From positions 22,579,168 to 22,643,167 of the forward strand of contig NC_135726.1 in assembly GCF_964656455.1 (NCBI RefSeq): a stretch of 64,000 bases of DNA, read 5' to 3'. A program made the translations under genes and the position numbers. This stretch comes from Halichoerus grypus. Lineage: Eukaryota; Chordata; Mammalia; Carnivora; Phocidae. Positions 46,050 through 56,504 of the stretch are shown piece after piece. Below the pieces are notes generated by a model. That model made no database searches, had not been told where the DNA came from, and was given only the letters and a program-made list of their open reading frames with translations. Numbering within the stretch: the first letter of the stretch is position 1; every line of letters begins with the position of its first letter.

Positions 46050-46492
46050 CAGAAAGTCTTCTACCCAAGCTCCTTTTCCACTGGATGTCCTGGTGTCATA
46101 ATGGGCACCTTTAGACAGACCCCCGTGAATGTCAGCCATAATACAAATATAAGCCTTCTTATGAATAATGTGGCTGCACCAATGTCTCAAGGACATATCA
46201 TCAGTAAAGGTAAAATGGTTTTCCAGTGCTCAGAGATAGGTTTGCCCCAAATGTATTTGCTTAATTGAATACTTTCTACAGAGCAATTGGTTTGGCAGAT
46301 GGTTAGATGAGAACAGTGAAAGGAAAGTTTGGCAGTTGACACTTGTGAAAATTGCAATTGTCATTATAGGCTTTATGTTCACCTGGGCATATCTGGAAGC
46401 CATTGGAGCAGACATATCTGGGATTTAATGATATGGTGGACCAAGAAGCATTTCTGGGAAAGCTCATTCTAGTGGAAGCAGTAGAGTCCAGA
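46050..46492. other. Unassigned DNA
   Basis: No feature recognised. Confidence 0.4.
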
Positions 46493-46675
46493 ACAATGGT
46501 CTCAAAGTGCTGTTCCCAGACCAACAACATCAGCATGACTTGTGTACTCATTCAAGCCAAGTTCTCAAGCTCCAGTCAAGACCTATTGAGTCAGAAATCT
46601 GGGGAACTAGGCCTGGAAATCTGTTTTAATCAGCTCTCCTTGTGATACTGCTGTGCACTAAATTTTAAGAGCTAA
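46493..46675 (+). mobile_element. MER20-like hAT MITE
   Basis: 'caatggtctcaaagtgctgt' then 'tcccagaccaacaacatcag', 'ctattgagtcagaaatctgg', and 'aatctgttttaatcagctct' match MER20 in order. Confidence 0.75.
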
Positions 46676-46680
46676 GCTTA

Positions 46681-46765
46681 GTGCGATGCTTCTCAAATAT
46701 GGCTGTATTCTTAAATTACTTGGGGAGGTTTGAAAGTAATCATAATTAAGTGGAAATATCTGGAG
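46681..46765 (+). repeat. hAT-type MITE fragment
   Basis: 'gatgcttctcaaatatggct' followed by 'attacttggggagg' resembles the 5' end of a second hAT MITE family. Confidence 0.45.
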
Positions 46766-46844
46766 ACAGAGCATAGAGATTTATTTGGTTTTGTTTGTTT
46801 GTCTGAGATGTTAATTCTGAACTTTCAGCCACCATCCTCTTTGT

Positions 46845-47075
46845 AGAACACTTAATATTTTTTAACACACGTTATGAGTCAGACACAGAGTAATTGTTTT
46901 GCAAGCCTATCACACTTTTATGACATAGATACTAACCCTGTTTTACAGAGGAGGAAACTGAGGCACACACAAATTAAGCAGCTTTCTCAAAATCACTGTG
47001 TGACAAAGTGGTGGAGCCAATATTGGAACTTGCCTTCTCCAGCTCCGAGCCTGCACTCTGAGCCACTCTTTGGCA
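46845..47075 (-). repeat. MIR, reverse, near full length
   Basis: 'acagaggaggaaactgaggc' is close to the MIR consensus; the tRNA-side end 'ggagccaatattggaacttg' is present. Confidence 0.85.
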
Positions 47076-47734
47076 TCAATCTAAACACACAGCAGGTAAC
47101 CAACACAAATTGGTTCTTTTCCTTCCTGCCAACACATCAAGGTACATTTCTCTTCCTACTTTCTTGTTCTTTAGTGGAAAAACATTGAGCTGATGGATTT
47201 TCTTTGTAACTCTGCTTTGTAGGAACTAATCACTTCTCCTCCCCTCCCCCCCAGAAAAGAAAGAGATTATTTTTAGAAGGGAAGGAGGGAGGAGAAGGGA
47301 CAGTGTGATTTCATGAAAGACCTTAGGGTTTCTGGATTTCAAATGTGAATGAAATTTAAAAAAAAAAAAAAGAAATTTTATTAGTATTCTATTCATTATA
47401 TCCTGCCCTATAATCTTTTCTAGGTTCTTTTCCCCCTTCCTCACTAACCTTTCTTTAAAATTTTTATTATGGGGTATAACCATCATAATTTGCAGCTGGG
47501 AAACAGCCTTAATGTGAGCAGAAAAATATTACTCTATTTGAAAAATATCTCTTTGGTAACATTTTAAGTAAGTAATTGGCAGCAGTGATAGAAGCACGAC
47601 AAACAAGGTGGTATTTCTATCCTTGTCCTGCTGCAAATGTATTTTATTATATTTTAATATAATTAGTCAGTGAGGCAGATCTAAAAGAGCATTGTAAGGA
47701 AGAGGCAGTCCTCTTCATGTTTATCCTAGAAAAA
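47076..47734. other. Unassigned DNA
   Basis: Nothing recognised. C-rich and A-rich runs near 47240 and 47355. Confidence 0.4.
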
Positions 47735-47945
47735 CATAAAATCGATTGAGTGTTTACAATGGGTCATATACTCTTCCATGCCTCTGCCACATAGCATCTC
47801 ATTTGATCCCACTGAAACACCATAGGATAGTTATTATATTCCCATTCTAAAGAAAGTTAAATAATTTCCCCCAGGATCATTCAGTAAGTGACAGAAATAG
47901 GAGTTACACCCAGAGAGTTTGCCTTCAGAAACTGGGCTTTCTTCT
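47735..47945 (-). repeat. MIR, reverse
   Basis: 'atagcatctcatttgatccc', 'cccccaggatcattcagtaa' and 'aataggagttacacccagag' match reversed MIR. Confidence 0.75.
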
Positions 47946-48024
47946 TCTATATTGTATAGGCTTCTTGAATATCATTTTCTAGAAAACTCTATTTTGCTTC
48001 TAATCTTTTCCTTCCCTTAATTAA

Positions 48025-48115
48025 CAACAGTTTTTGAGTAGGTATCCTGGGCTAAAGACTGCTGAAGGTACTGGGAATTCAAGAGAAATTCGTGATTATA
48101 CATATCTTGAAGGAA
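48025..48115 (-). repeat. L2-like fragment
   Basis: 'tttgagtaggtatcctgggc' then 'gaaggtactgggaattcaag' resembles reversed L2 3' end. Confidence 0.45.
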
Positions 48116-48435
48116 TTCCTAACATTTCACTTAACCTACTGAAATTTGTCCTCTACCACAATGCAAATAAACTATAAGTTATAGTCAGTGTTGAATACAC
48201 ATTTTTCTAATGAATATATGTACAAATGAATACATGAAGCCAACCTGGGAGCAATGGACATATAATGAACATACAGAGCTAGCACATATGCTAATGATCT
48301 CAGCACAGACTATTAACTGTTCCTCCAAATCCATTCCTCTCCTCTTCCTTAGTAAAGGAAGCCCTGATATTTGCCTATACTAGTGATAACCAGGAATTCA
48401 ATTACATTTCCTACTCACCTCTATAGTGAGGTATA
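48116..48435. other. Unassigned DNA
   Basis: No feature recognised. Confidence 0.4.
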
Positions 48436-48439
48436 ACCA

Positions 48440-48985
48440 TGTTGCTCCTTTCAGTTAAATTAATATTAAATGTAGTTGTATATACAATTTCCAAGAGTTG
48501 TCCTTGTAGAGAGGTAGCCTACACTTCTGTATGTCTTCCTCCTTAACGCAGACATGATGGCTGGAGTTTGAGGGGCTATCTTGGACTGTGAGGTGACTTA
48601 TTAAGAATTGCAAAGCGGGGGCGCCTGGGTGGCTCAGTCAGTTAAGCGGCTGCCTTCGGCTCAGGTCATGATCCCAGGGTCCTGGGATCAAGTCCCACAT
48701 CGGGCTCCCTGCTCTGCGGGGAGCCTGCTTCTCCCTCTCCATCCGCCTGCTTCTCTGCCTACTTGTGCTCTCTCTCTATCTCTCTGTCAAATAAATAAAT
48801 AAAATCTTAAAAAAAAAAAAAAAAAAGAATTGCAAAGCGGCAACCTGTAAGGATCCTGATGGTCCTGAAGCTCTCTAATCTCCTCTATGTGGGATTATGT
48901 TAGAGAAATAAATTCCCATCTTGTTCAAGCCATGGCTATCTGTGTTTTCCTGTCATAAGCAGCTAGTCTAACCTTAATGATTCAG
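48440..48985 (+). mobile_element. MaLR/ERVL-type LTR, split by a SINE
   Basis: 'gacatgatggctggagtttg', 'ctatcttggactgtgaggtg', then 'tgttagagaaataaattccc' (AATAAA) and 'gcagctagtctaaccttaat' follow the 3' half of a MaLR-like LTR. Interrupted by the SINE at 48619-48824. Confidence 0.5.
48619..48824 (+). mobile_element. CAN-SINE, full length
   Basis: Perfect 16-bp duplication 'aagaattgcaaagcgg' at 48603-48618 and 48825-48840. Long A tail. One of the least diverged copies. Confidence 0.98.
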
Positions 48986-49839
48986 AATTAAGAAACAAAT
49001 ATGCATAATGTTACAGGAAGACAGATCAGGGAGCATCTAATTTAAAAGATGGCTGAGAATTAGGAAGGATTTCCAAGAGGTGGAGCAGAAACTTGAGGAA
49101 TGAGTAGGAGTTTACGAGCATCCAGGGTGAGGATATTCTTTCAGGAACTGAGATCATATTTCTAGGATTCAGTAGTTATATCTGTCTCCAGTCTGCTTCC
49201 CAGTGATGATTTTGGACGCATAGTATCCATTAAAGATTCATTCACTAAATATTTACTGGGCATCCAATGAAGCACACACAGATTCTCTGTTCAGCAGAAG
49301 ATCACTGCCCTTCACTCACTGGGACCAGTCTACCTCTCTAGCCTTGCATCCTGCTACTGAGCTGACTTGCATGTTATATGTATTTAATGTATTAGGAGAA
49401 TGACTTTTAATACATCATGCTTGTTTCACATCCATGCTGTTACACTTATCCAGAATTCTTCTTTCCAGTTGCAAGATCTGTCCCTCTTTGTCTCCTCCTT
49501 CTCTTCCTCCTAATCTTCACTTTTCTTCCCTTCCCAGATAATTCAGGTGAGATGGAGGAAGGTAGATGTGCATGCCAGGTCTAAGGTTGCTGTATGGTCC
49601 GGAACAGTTTGTCAGAGTCTAATCAGGTAGAGAAGGACATAAAAATGAGTCTGGAGCATCAAATATAAGAAAGTAAAGAGTTACTAATGAATGTTGGGGC
49701 ATTTCAAAAGAACATAGAAGTCTCATTGTAGGGGCTCTGACCCATCTGGGAAAACTTGAGACTCAAAATAGCTAATAATAATAACAAATTGCAATCCATT
49801 GAATAAAATATAAAATAACCAATCTATACTCTTATTTAA
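48986..49839. other. Mostly unassigned DNA
   Basis: A short reversed L2 tail (ttcattcactaaatatttac) at about 49228-49262. Otherwise nothing recognised. Confidence 0.4.
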
Positions 49840-50266
49840 ATGAATGAATATATTGAAAGTTTTATCAGAATTAGATTATGTATATAGTTTCAAAGTAGCT
49901 CCCCATAAAATACTTGTCATTTGTAAAGGAAAACTGAATACTTTACAATGGGAAAGGCTGCTGGACACTGTTTATATCAAGTGTTCCAAGTGTGGACATC
50001 AGCCTACCATGGGACAGAGAGAATCTGGGCATCACGTGATGAGGTGCAATGAGAACAGTGCAGCACCAATTTTGTAGGGTTCTTGCCACAGATGTGCAGC
50101 CTGAATCTGATCATAATAAATTATCATATAAGTTCAGATTGAGGGATGTTCTCCAATGTAACTGGCTTGGAATCTTCAAAAGCAGTAAGGCCATCAAAGG
50201 TCAAGGGAAGATATAAGAATGCTTTTAGGTTAAAGGAAAATAAAGAGACACAAGAACTGAAATCAA
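49840..50266 (+). repeat. Old interspersed repeat hit by the L1
   Basis: 'cataaaatacttgtcatttg' and 'cctgaatctgatcataataa', then 'attgagggatgttctcc', belong to a common ancient mammalian repeat. I recognise the wording but not a safe name. The L1 inserted at its 3' part. Confidence 0.45.
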
Positions 50267-51240
50267 GAGGAAGAGCGAGATGGAGGAGGAATAGGAGACC
50301 TAAATCTCGTCTGGTCCCAGGAATTCAGCCAGATAGGGATCAAACCATTCTGAACACATACAAACTCAACAGGAGATCGAAGAAAAGAATAGCAACAACT
50401 CTCTGAATAGAAAAGCGACCACTTTCTGGAAGGTAGGACATGCGGAGAAGTGAATCTGAGGCGATATTCGGGAAGATAGACAGCGAGGGGGGCCTCCATC
50501 AGCCGGCTACCGGCAAGTGATAGAGAGCAGAGCACAAAATCAGAACTTTTAGAAGTCTGCTCCACTGAGGGACGTGGCTCCAGTGGCTAAGCGGGGGGTG
50601 GAATCCTCGCTGGGACAGTGTGGTCTCAGGACCCTCGGGGTCACAGAAAGACCGGGGGTGCCTGAGTGCAGCAGAGCTCTCAGGTATCAGAGCGGGGAAG
50701 CTGGCTGCACAGACAGAGCGGAGGAGTGGGCTCTCAGCTTGGGGTTGCCATAAACCATGATCCGTGGCACAGCTGGGCCACTGCTCCTCCAGCAGGGACC
50801 CAACGAGCGGCAGATCCAGGGAGACTCCCCTTCCTCCCCCGGGAGGAGCGGCGTGGGAGCACACCACAGGAATCTGCTGGGTTTGGAGACTCCACATGGG
50901 GTTGGGTGCCAGAGATAGAAACACTCTGTCACAGGCCGGTGAGCATGGAGCACGGCCAGAAACCAGGGAGACGGGAGTGATTGACTGCTTTTCTCTGGGC
51001 GCTCACTGAGGAGCGGGACCCCTAGTTCTCAGCTCCTCCGGGGCAGAGATTGGGAGGCCACCATTTTCACTCTCGGCCTCCAAAGCTGTAGGGAAAGCTT
51101 GCAGAGAACAAAAGCTCCTGAGAGCAGACCCGAGTGGTTTACTTAGCCTGGACCCGGCAAGGGCGGGGCAATTCCGCCTCCGGTAAAGACATTTGAGAAC
51201 CACGGCAACAGGCCCCTCCCCCAGAAGATCAGCAAGAACA
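50267..51240 (+). promoter_or_regulatory. L1 5' UTR internal promoter region, CpG-rich
   Basis: Begins 'gaggaagagcgagatggagg' and stays GC/CpG-rich to about 51200. In L1 elements this segment carries the RNA polymerase II promoter and often antisense activity. ORFs up to 141 codons on both strands are a by-product of GC content. CpG loss to TG/CA is visible but incomplete. Confidence 0.6.
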
Positions 51241-51361
51241 GCCAGCCAAGACCAAGTTTACCAATCAATGAGAACTGCAAAACCCCAGCGCTAAGGGAAT
51301 ACAGCACATAGAACTCATGGCTTTTTTACCATGAATCTTTAGTCTTTCAAAGTTAATTTTT

Positions 51362-51516
51362 TAAATTTTCTTTTTTTTTTCTTTTTCTATTTTTTTGGTT
51401 GAATTTTTCTTCTTTCCTTTTTCAACCAACATCTTATCAATTCCTTTTAAAATCTTTTTAAACTTTCGTTTTTATAGTCATATTCTATCCCTTCATTGTA
51501 TTTAACCTTATTTATG

Positions 51517-51560
<44 letters not shown>

Positions 51561-51925
51561 AGTTTTTCTTTCTTTGAAATTTTGGGATACAGTTTCTTCT
51601 AACAGACCAAAATATACCCTAAATCTAGTGTATGACTTTATCCTAATCTCCCCCCGATCACATTCTCTCCTTTTTTTAAATTTTTTTTTTCATTCTTTTT
51701 TCAACCAACTTCTTATCTTATCAATTCCTTTTTTAAAATCTTTTTTTATTTTTCATCTTTAAGTCATATTCCATCCTTTCATTGTATTTACCCTTATTTT
51801 TGTAGATATATAAGTTTTACTTTCTTTAAAATTTTGAGAGGCAATTTCTTTTAACAGACCAAAATACACCCAAAATCTAGTGTGTGGCTCTGTTCTATTC
51901 ACCAGCCTGATCATATCCTTTTTTT
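51362..51925 (+). repeat. Tandem duplication in the L1 5' UTR
   Basis: Two copies of a 250-300 bp T-rich unit. Landmarks occur twice: 'caaccaacatcttatcaatt' (about 51423) with 'caaccaacttcttatcttat' (about 51703), and 'acagaccaaaatataccc' (51603) with 'acagaccaaaatacaccc' (51855). The first copy carries a (TA)n run at 51514-51562. I believe this doubling is a property of the subfamily. Confidence 0.8.
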
Positions 51926-52066
51926 TTTTTTTTTCCCTTTCATCCTCCCCCGCCCCCCCACCCCGGTTTCGGGTCTCTTCTGATTTGTTTACTGTATATT
52001 TATCTGGGGTCGTTGTTACCCTTTTAGCATTTTGTTCTCTCATTCATCTGTTCTTCTCTGGACAAA

Positions 52067-52957
52067 ATGACAAGATGGAAAAACCACAAGGAAAAGAACA
52101 AGAGGCAGTACCAACTTCCAGGTACCTAATCAATACGGACATTAGTAAGATGTTGGAACCAGAGTTCAGAATGACAATTATAAAGATATTAGCTGGCCTT
52201 GAAAAAATCATAGAAGATACTAGAAAATCCCTTTCTGGAGAAATAAAAGAACTAAAATCTAACCAAGTCAAAATTAAAAAGGCTATTAATGAGGTGCAGT
52301 CAAAAATTGAGGCTCTGACTGCTAGGATAAATGAGGCAGAAGAGAGAATTAGTGATAAAGAAGACCAAAGGATGGAGAATAAAGAAGCTGAGAAAAAGAG
52401 AGATAAACAACTACTGGATTATGAGGGGAGAATTCGAGAGATAAGTGATACCATAAGATGAAACAATATTAGAATAATTGGAATTCCAGAAGAAGAAGAA
52501 AGAGAGAGAAGGGCAGAAGGTGTATTGGAGCAAATTATAGCAGAGAACTTCCCTAATTTGGGGAAGGAAACAGTAATCAAAATCCAGGAGGCACAGAGAA
52601 CCCCCCCTCAAAGTCAATAAAAATAGGTCAGCACCCCGACATCTAATAGTAAAACTCACAAGTCTCAGAGACAAAGAGAAAATCCTGAAAGCAGCTTGGG
52701 ACAAGAGCTCTGTAACCTACAATGGTAGAAACATTAGATTGGCAGCAGACCTATCCACAGAGACCTGGCAGGCCAGAAAGGACTGGCATGATATATTCAG
52801 AGCACTAAACAAGAAAAATATGCAGCCAAGAATACTGTATCCAGCTAGACTGTCACTGAAAATAGGAGAGAGAGAAGGCTTCCAGGACAAACAAAAACTA
52901 AAAGAATTTGCGAACACGAAACCAGCCCTACAAGAAATATTGAAAGGGGTCCTCTAA
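52067..52957 (+). pseudogene. L1 ORF1 (RNA-binding nucleocapsid-like protein), broken
   Basis: L1 ORF1p is an RNA-binding, trimer-forming chaperone with a coiled coil, an RRM and a C-terminal domain. The family start ATG at 52067 reads only about 20 codons in its own frame. The coding frame is one shifted from it and is open from 51880 to a TGA at 52459-52461. That TGA is probably a CpG transition of CGA; the open part covers the N-terminus and the Glu/Lys-rich coiled coil. The frame breaks again at the C7 run 52601-52607. The last piece, 52739-52957, is an intact C-terminal domain (…TETWQARKDW…ILYPARLS…) ending in TAA. So at least one nonsense change and two frameshifts. No functional protein is expected. 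Confidence 0.85.
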
Positions 52958-53041
52958 GCAAAGAAAGAGCCTAAAAGTAACAAAGACCAGAAAGGAACAC
53001 AGACAATATATTGTTACTACAGTCACCTTATAGGCAATACA

Positions 53042-54162
53042 ATGGCACTAAATTCATATCTTTCAACAGAAATGGACCCTCAACTATGGTCAACAAATCT
53101 TCGACAAAGCAGGAAAGAATGTCCAATGGAAAAAGTCTCTTCAACAAATAGTGTTGGGAAAATTGGACAGCCACATGCAGAAGAATGAAACTGGACCTTT
53201 TCCTTACACGATACACAAAAATAGACTCAAAATGGATGAAAGACCTCAATGTGAGACAAGAGTCCATCAAAATCCTAAAGGAGAACACAGGCAGCAACCT
53301 ATTTGACCTCAGCCGCAGCAACTTCTTCCTAGAAACATCGCCAAAGGCAAGGGAAGCAAGGGCAAAAATGAACTATTGGGAGTTCATCAAGACAAAAAGC
53401 TTCTGCACAGCAAAGGAAACAGTCAACAAAACCAAAAGACAACTGACAGAATGGGAGAAGATATTTGCAAATGACATATCAGATAAAGGGCTAATATCCA
53501 AAATCTGTAAAAAACTTATCAAACTCAACACCCAAAGAACAAATGATCCAATCAAGAAATGGGCAGAAGACATGAACAGACATTTCTCCAAAGAAGACAT
53601 CCAGATGGCCAACAGACACATGAAAAAGTGCTCAACATCAGTCAGCATCAGGGAATTACAGATCAAAACCTCAATGAGATACCACCTCACACCAGTCAGA
53701 CTGGCTAAAATTAACAAGTCAGGAAACGACAGATGTTGGCAAGGATGCGGAGAAAGAGGAACCCTCCTACACTGTTGGTGGGAATGCAAGCTGGTGCAGC
53801 CACTCTGGAAAACAGTATGGAGGTTCCTCAAAAATTGAAAATAGAGCTACCCTTCAACCCAGCAATTGCACTACTGGGTATTTACCCCAAAGATACACAT
53901 GTAGTGATCCAAAGGGGCACATGCACCCCTATGTTTATAGCAGCAATGTCCACAATAGCCAAACTATGGAAAGAGCCTAGATGTCCATCAACAGATGAAT
54001 GGATAAAGAAGATGTGGTATATATATACAATGGAATATTATGCAGCCATCAGAAAATGAAATCTTGTCATTTGCAACGACGTGGATGGAACTAGAGGATA
54101 TTATACTAAGCGAAATAAGTCAATCAGAGAAAGACAAGTATCATATGATCTCACTGATATGA
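53042..54162 (+). pseudogene. L1 ORF2 relic lacking endonuclease and reverse transcriptase
   Basis: L1 ORF2p normally has an APE-type endonuclease, a reverse transcriptase and a C-terminal Cys-rich domain. Here the start (ATG 53042, MALNSYLS) runs for eight codons and then jumps at about 53066 straight into the region after the RT domain. Roughly two thirds of the ORF is gone. What follows is open at 53185-53838 and again at 53733-54059 in another frame, with a frameshift near 53836. The zinc-knuckle-like Cys/His cluster [18 protein letters not shown] is kept. A last shift near 54050 separates the final part, which ends in TGA at 54160. No catalytic residues remain. Confidence 0.88.
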
Positions 54163-54414
54163 GGAATTTGAGAAACAAGGCAGAGGATCATAAGGGAAGG
54201 GAGGGAAAAATGAAACAAAACAAAACCAGAGAGGGAGACAAACCATAAGAGACTCTTAATCTCAGGGTAAAAACTGAGGGTTGGGGAGGGTATGTGCTAT
54301 GGTGAGCACTGTGAATTGTGTAAGACTGATGAATCACAGACCTGTACCCCTGAAACAAATAATACCTTATATGTTAATTAAAACAAACAAACAAACAAAA
54401 GGACTGAATTCTAG

Positions 54415-54696
54415 ACTGCTTCCCTTGTTTTAATAGGGTACCTTTGAATCTATGTGCAGAACTTGAAGGGAGTCTAAGGATTCAGTGATACTCCTATATC
54501 AGTGTTAATTTTCTGATGTACACCATTGTTCTGTGGTCACAGAGAAGAATTATTTACTGTAGGAAATATGCAGTGAGGTGTGTGAGGGTGTTGGGACATC
54601 ATCTTAACAACTTATTCACACAGTTTTCGGAAACAGAAAAAATCCACAAGGTGTACATCCAGTTATTCTGCAAGTTTGACATTGTTTTAAAATACG
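54415..54696. other. Unassigned spacer after the L1
   Basis: No feature recognised. Confidence 0.4.
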
Positions 54697-54728
54697 CTAA
54701 ATAAATACACTGAAAAATTAAGTGATTG
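54697..54728 (+). repeat. 32-bp direct repeat, left copy
   Basis: Starts 'ctaaataaatacactg' and ends 'aagtgattg'. It is identical to 54864-54895. Confidence 0.99.
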
Positions 54729-54734
54729 CAGGTT

Positions 54735-54855
54735 ATCAAGATAAAAAGTTTTTGCACAGCAAAGGAAACAGTCAACGAAACCAAAAGACAAGTGACAGAA
54801 TGGAAGAAAATATTTGCAGAAGACATAACAGATAAAGGGCTAGTATCCAAAATCT
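54735..54855 (+). mobile_element. Internal L1 ORF2 fragment without tail
   Basis: About 121 bp matching the L1 ORF2 segment also seen at about 53385-53508 ('tttttgcacagcaaaggaaa', 'gacagaatggaagaaaatat'). Truncated at both ends, no poly-A. Short unmatched bases lie on both sides (54729-54734 and 54856-54863). Confidence 0.92.
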
Positions 54856-54863
54856 AAATTTAT

Positions 54864-54895
54864 CTAAATAAATACACTGAAAAATTAAGTGATTG
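54864..54895 (+). repeat. 32-bp direct repeat, right copy
   Basis: Identical to 54697-54728. Confidence 0.99.
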
Positions 54896-54959
54896 ATTCT
54901 TTTTCACATACCCTGATGCTTAACCCCGCCTTATGCCTCAGTGTTCTGAGCTACAGAAG

Positions 54960-55200
54960 AGCATGAGATCTAAATTCAGGCTGATAATGGTTTTAATCTA
55001 AGACCCACTCTCTGCTTTATTTTCTGTGTGACTCCTGGCAACTTATTTACTTTCTTATCCTCAGTAACCACCTCTGCAAAAGAGAAAACATAGTAGTGTT
55101 TGCATTTTAGAGTTGCTCTGAGAATTAAATTAGCTATAGCATGACAAGCGACTCACGCAGTGTCTGGCACAGAGCAAGCACTGAATATCTGTTCACTTCT
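54960..55200 (+). repeat. MIR, plus, near full length
   Basis: 'tgtgtgactcctggcaactt', then 'gagttgctctgagaattaaa' and 'gtgtctggcacagagcaagc' in MIR order. Confidence 0.8.
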
Positions 55201-55419
55201 TTGACCTCTTCATGTCCTCACATGTACCTCCAGAACCCCAGCCACCTCACTGTTGTCTCGCCACCCATGGTGGCCAGCAAGGCACCCCTCAGAAATGTGG
55301 CATCACTGAGCCTCCTTTGATGTGACTCTTTTCATCTACCTCAAGCTTTGAAATTTCAGAGTGTCTGGTAGAAGAAGCACAGACCAGGAGCCAGAGTGCC
55401 TTTTTCATCCCTGAACTCA
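55201..55419. other. Unassigned DNA
   Basis: No feature recognised. Confidence 0.4.
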
Positions 55420-55500
55420 ATTTGATCCTTACAACTCTCCCTAGGACGTACCACTGTGTCCATTTTACAGGAGAGAAAGCCTCAGGTGCCTCAAGTTGTT
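55420..55500 (-). repeat. MIR fragment, reverse
   Basis: 'tttgatccttacaactctcc' and 'tgtgtccattttacaggaga' match the reversed MIR core. Confidence 0.65.
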
Positions 55501-55910
55501 ACCTGTACTTCTGACCAATGGACTATAAACCATCCCCCTGCCTATCTCTGCCCCCCATCCATCTTTTTTGCCCTGTGACCCTGCAGGAGCCAGAAAAAGT
55601 AAGTTAAGTGGGATAGGGGCAGAAAGAGGGAAGAGAAGGAAGAGTAGAAGATCATCTCTGATTCTATCCATGCCAAGTTGGCCTAAATAATTATAGAGAC
55701 CAAGCTGGGTAGGGGGAGCAAACATGTTTTCAACTGGTGAAAGATTGAAGTGTTTGTATTCTTCTGATTTGGACATTTACATATCTATGGATGAGGCTGT
55801 TTTAATACCAAAAAGTGAAAGGGAAAATAATGGAATCTGCTTGACTCAGTATCCATGATTGCATGATGGGGATAGAAGAGTATATTGAAAGAACTATGGT
55901 TAAAAAAAAA
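55501..55910. other. Unassigned DNA
   Basis: No feature recognised. Confidence 0.4.
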
Positions 55911-55937
55911 AAGAAGAAGAAGAAGAAGAAGAAGAAA
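55911..55937 (+). repeat. (GAA)n microsatellite after an A run
   Basis: A11 followed by about nine GAA/AGA units. Confidence 0.95.
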
Positions 55938-55994
55938 TGTGTTTCTTCCTTGTAACCGTCCCCCATCATTCATTCCTTTCATTTAGTTATTCTG

Positions 55995-56403
55995 TGTATT
56001 AATTTGCTAGTGCTGCCATAACAAAATACCAGGCTGGTTGCTTAAACAACAGAAATGTATTTGCCCACAGTTCTGGAGGCGGGAAGTTCAAAATCAAGGT
56101 GTTTACAGGTTTTGTTTCTTCTAAGGACTCCCTCCTTGGCTTACAGGTGACTGCCTTCTCCCTGTGTCTTCATATGGCCTTTCCTCTGTCTTACACACAG
56201 TCCTGGTATCTCTTTCTGTGTCTAAATGTCTTCTTCTAATAAGGACACCAGTCATATTGGATTCGGATCCACTCTAAGGGCTTCATTTAAAAAATGTAAT
56301 CACCTCTGTAGAGGCCCTTTTCCAAAAACAATCACATTCTGAATGGCTGAAAGTTAGGACTTCAACATATGAATTTTGTGGGGATACAATTCAGCCCATG
56401 ACA
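55995..56403 (-). mobile_element. MLT1-type MaLR LTR, reverse, near complete
   Basis: Starts TG and ends CA: 'tgtattaatttgctagtgct', 'cttaaacaacagaaatgtat', 'aggacaccagtcatattgga', 'acttcaacatatgaattttg' and 'acaattcagcccatgaca'. This is a whole MLT1-like LTR read from its 3' end. Confidence 0.87.
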
Positions 56404-56504
56404 CTGTATTATTAAGTACTGTTTCTATACCCAAGAGCTGGCAAATTGCTTTCCTAATAATAGCAGAGTGCCTGACATCTCTGATGTTTTCTGTAAAATT
56501 TAGT

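Larger units (their letters stand above)
50267..54398 (+). mobile_element. Caniform L1 with full 5' UTR and internal ORF2 deletion
   Basis: Order: CpG-rich 5' UTR (50267-51300), T-rich duplicated segment (51360-52060), ORF1 relic (52067-52957), ORF2 start plus C-terminal part (53042-54162), 3' UTR and (AAAC)n tail. About 4.1 kb instead of the 6-7 kb usual for a complete mammalian L1. Degenerate target-site duplication 'aagaactgaaatc' (50252-50264) / 'aaggactgaattc' (from about 54399). Orientation plus. Not autonomous: both ORFs are broken. Confidence 0.93.

Noticed and set aside
50499..50980. Overlapping 100-141 codon ORFs on both strands
   Set aside because: They lie in the GC-rich L1 5' UTR, where stops are rare; not cellular genes.
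53373..53831. 152-codon minus-strand ORF
   Set aside because: Antisense shadow of the L1 ORF2 C-terminal part.
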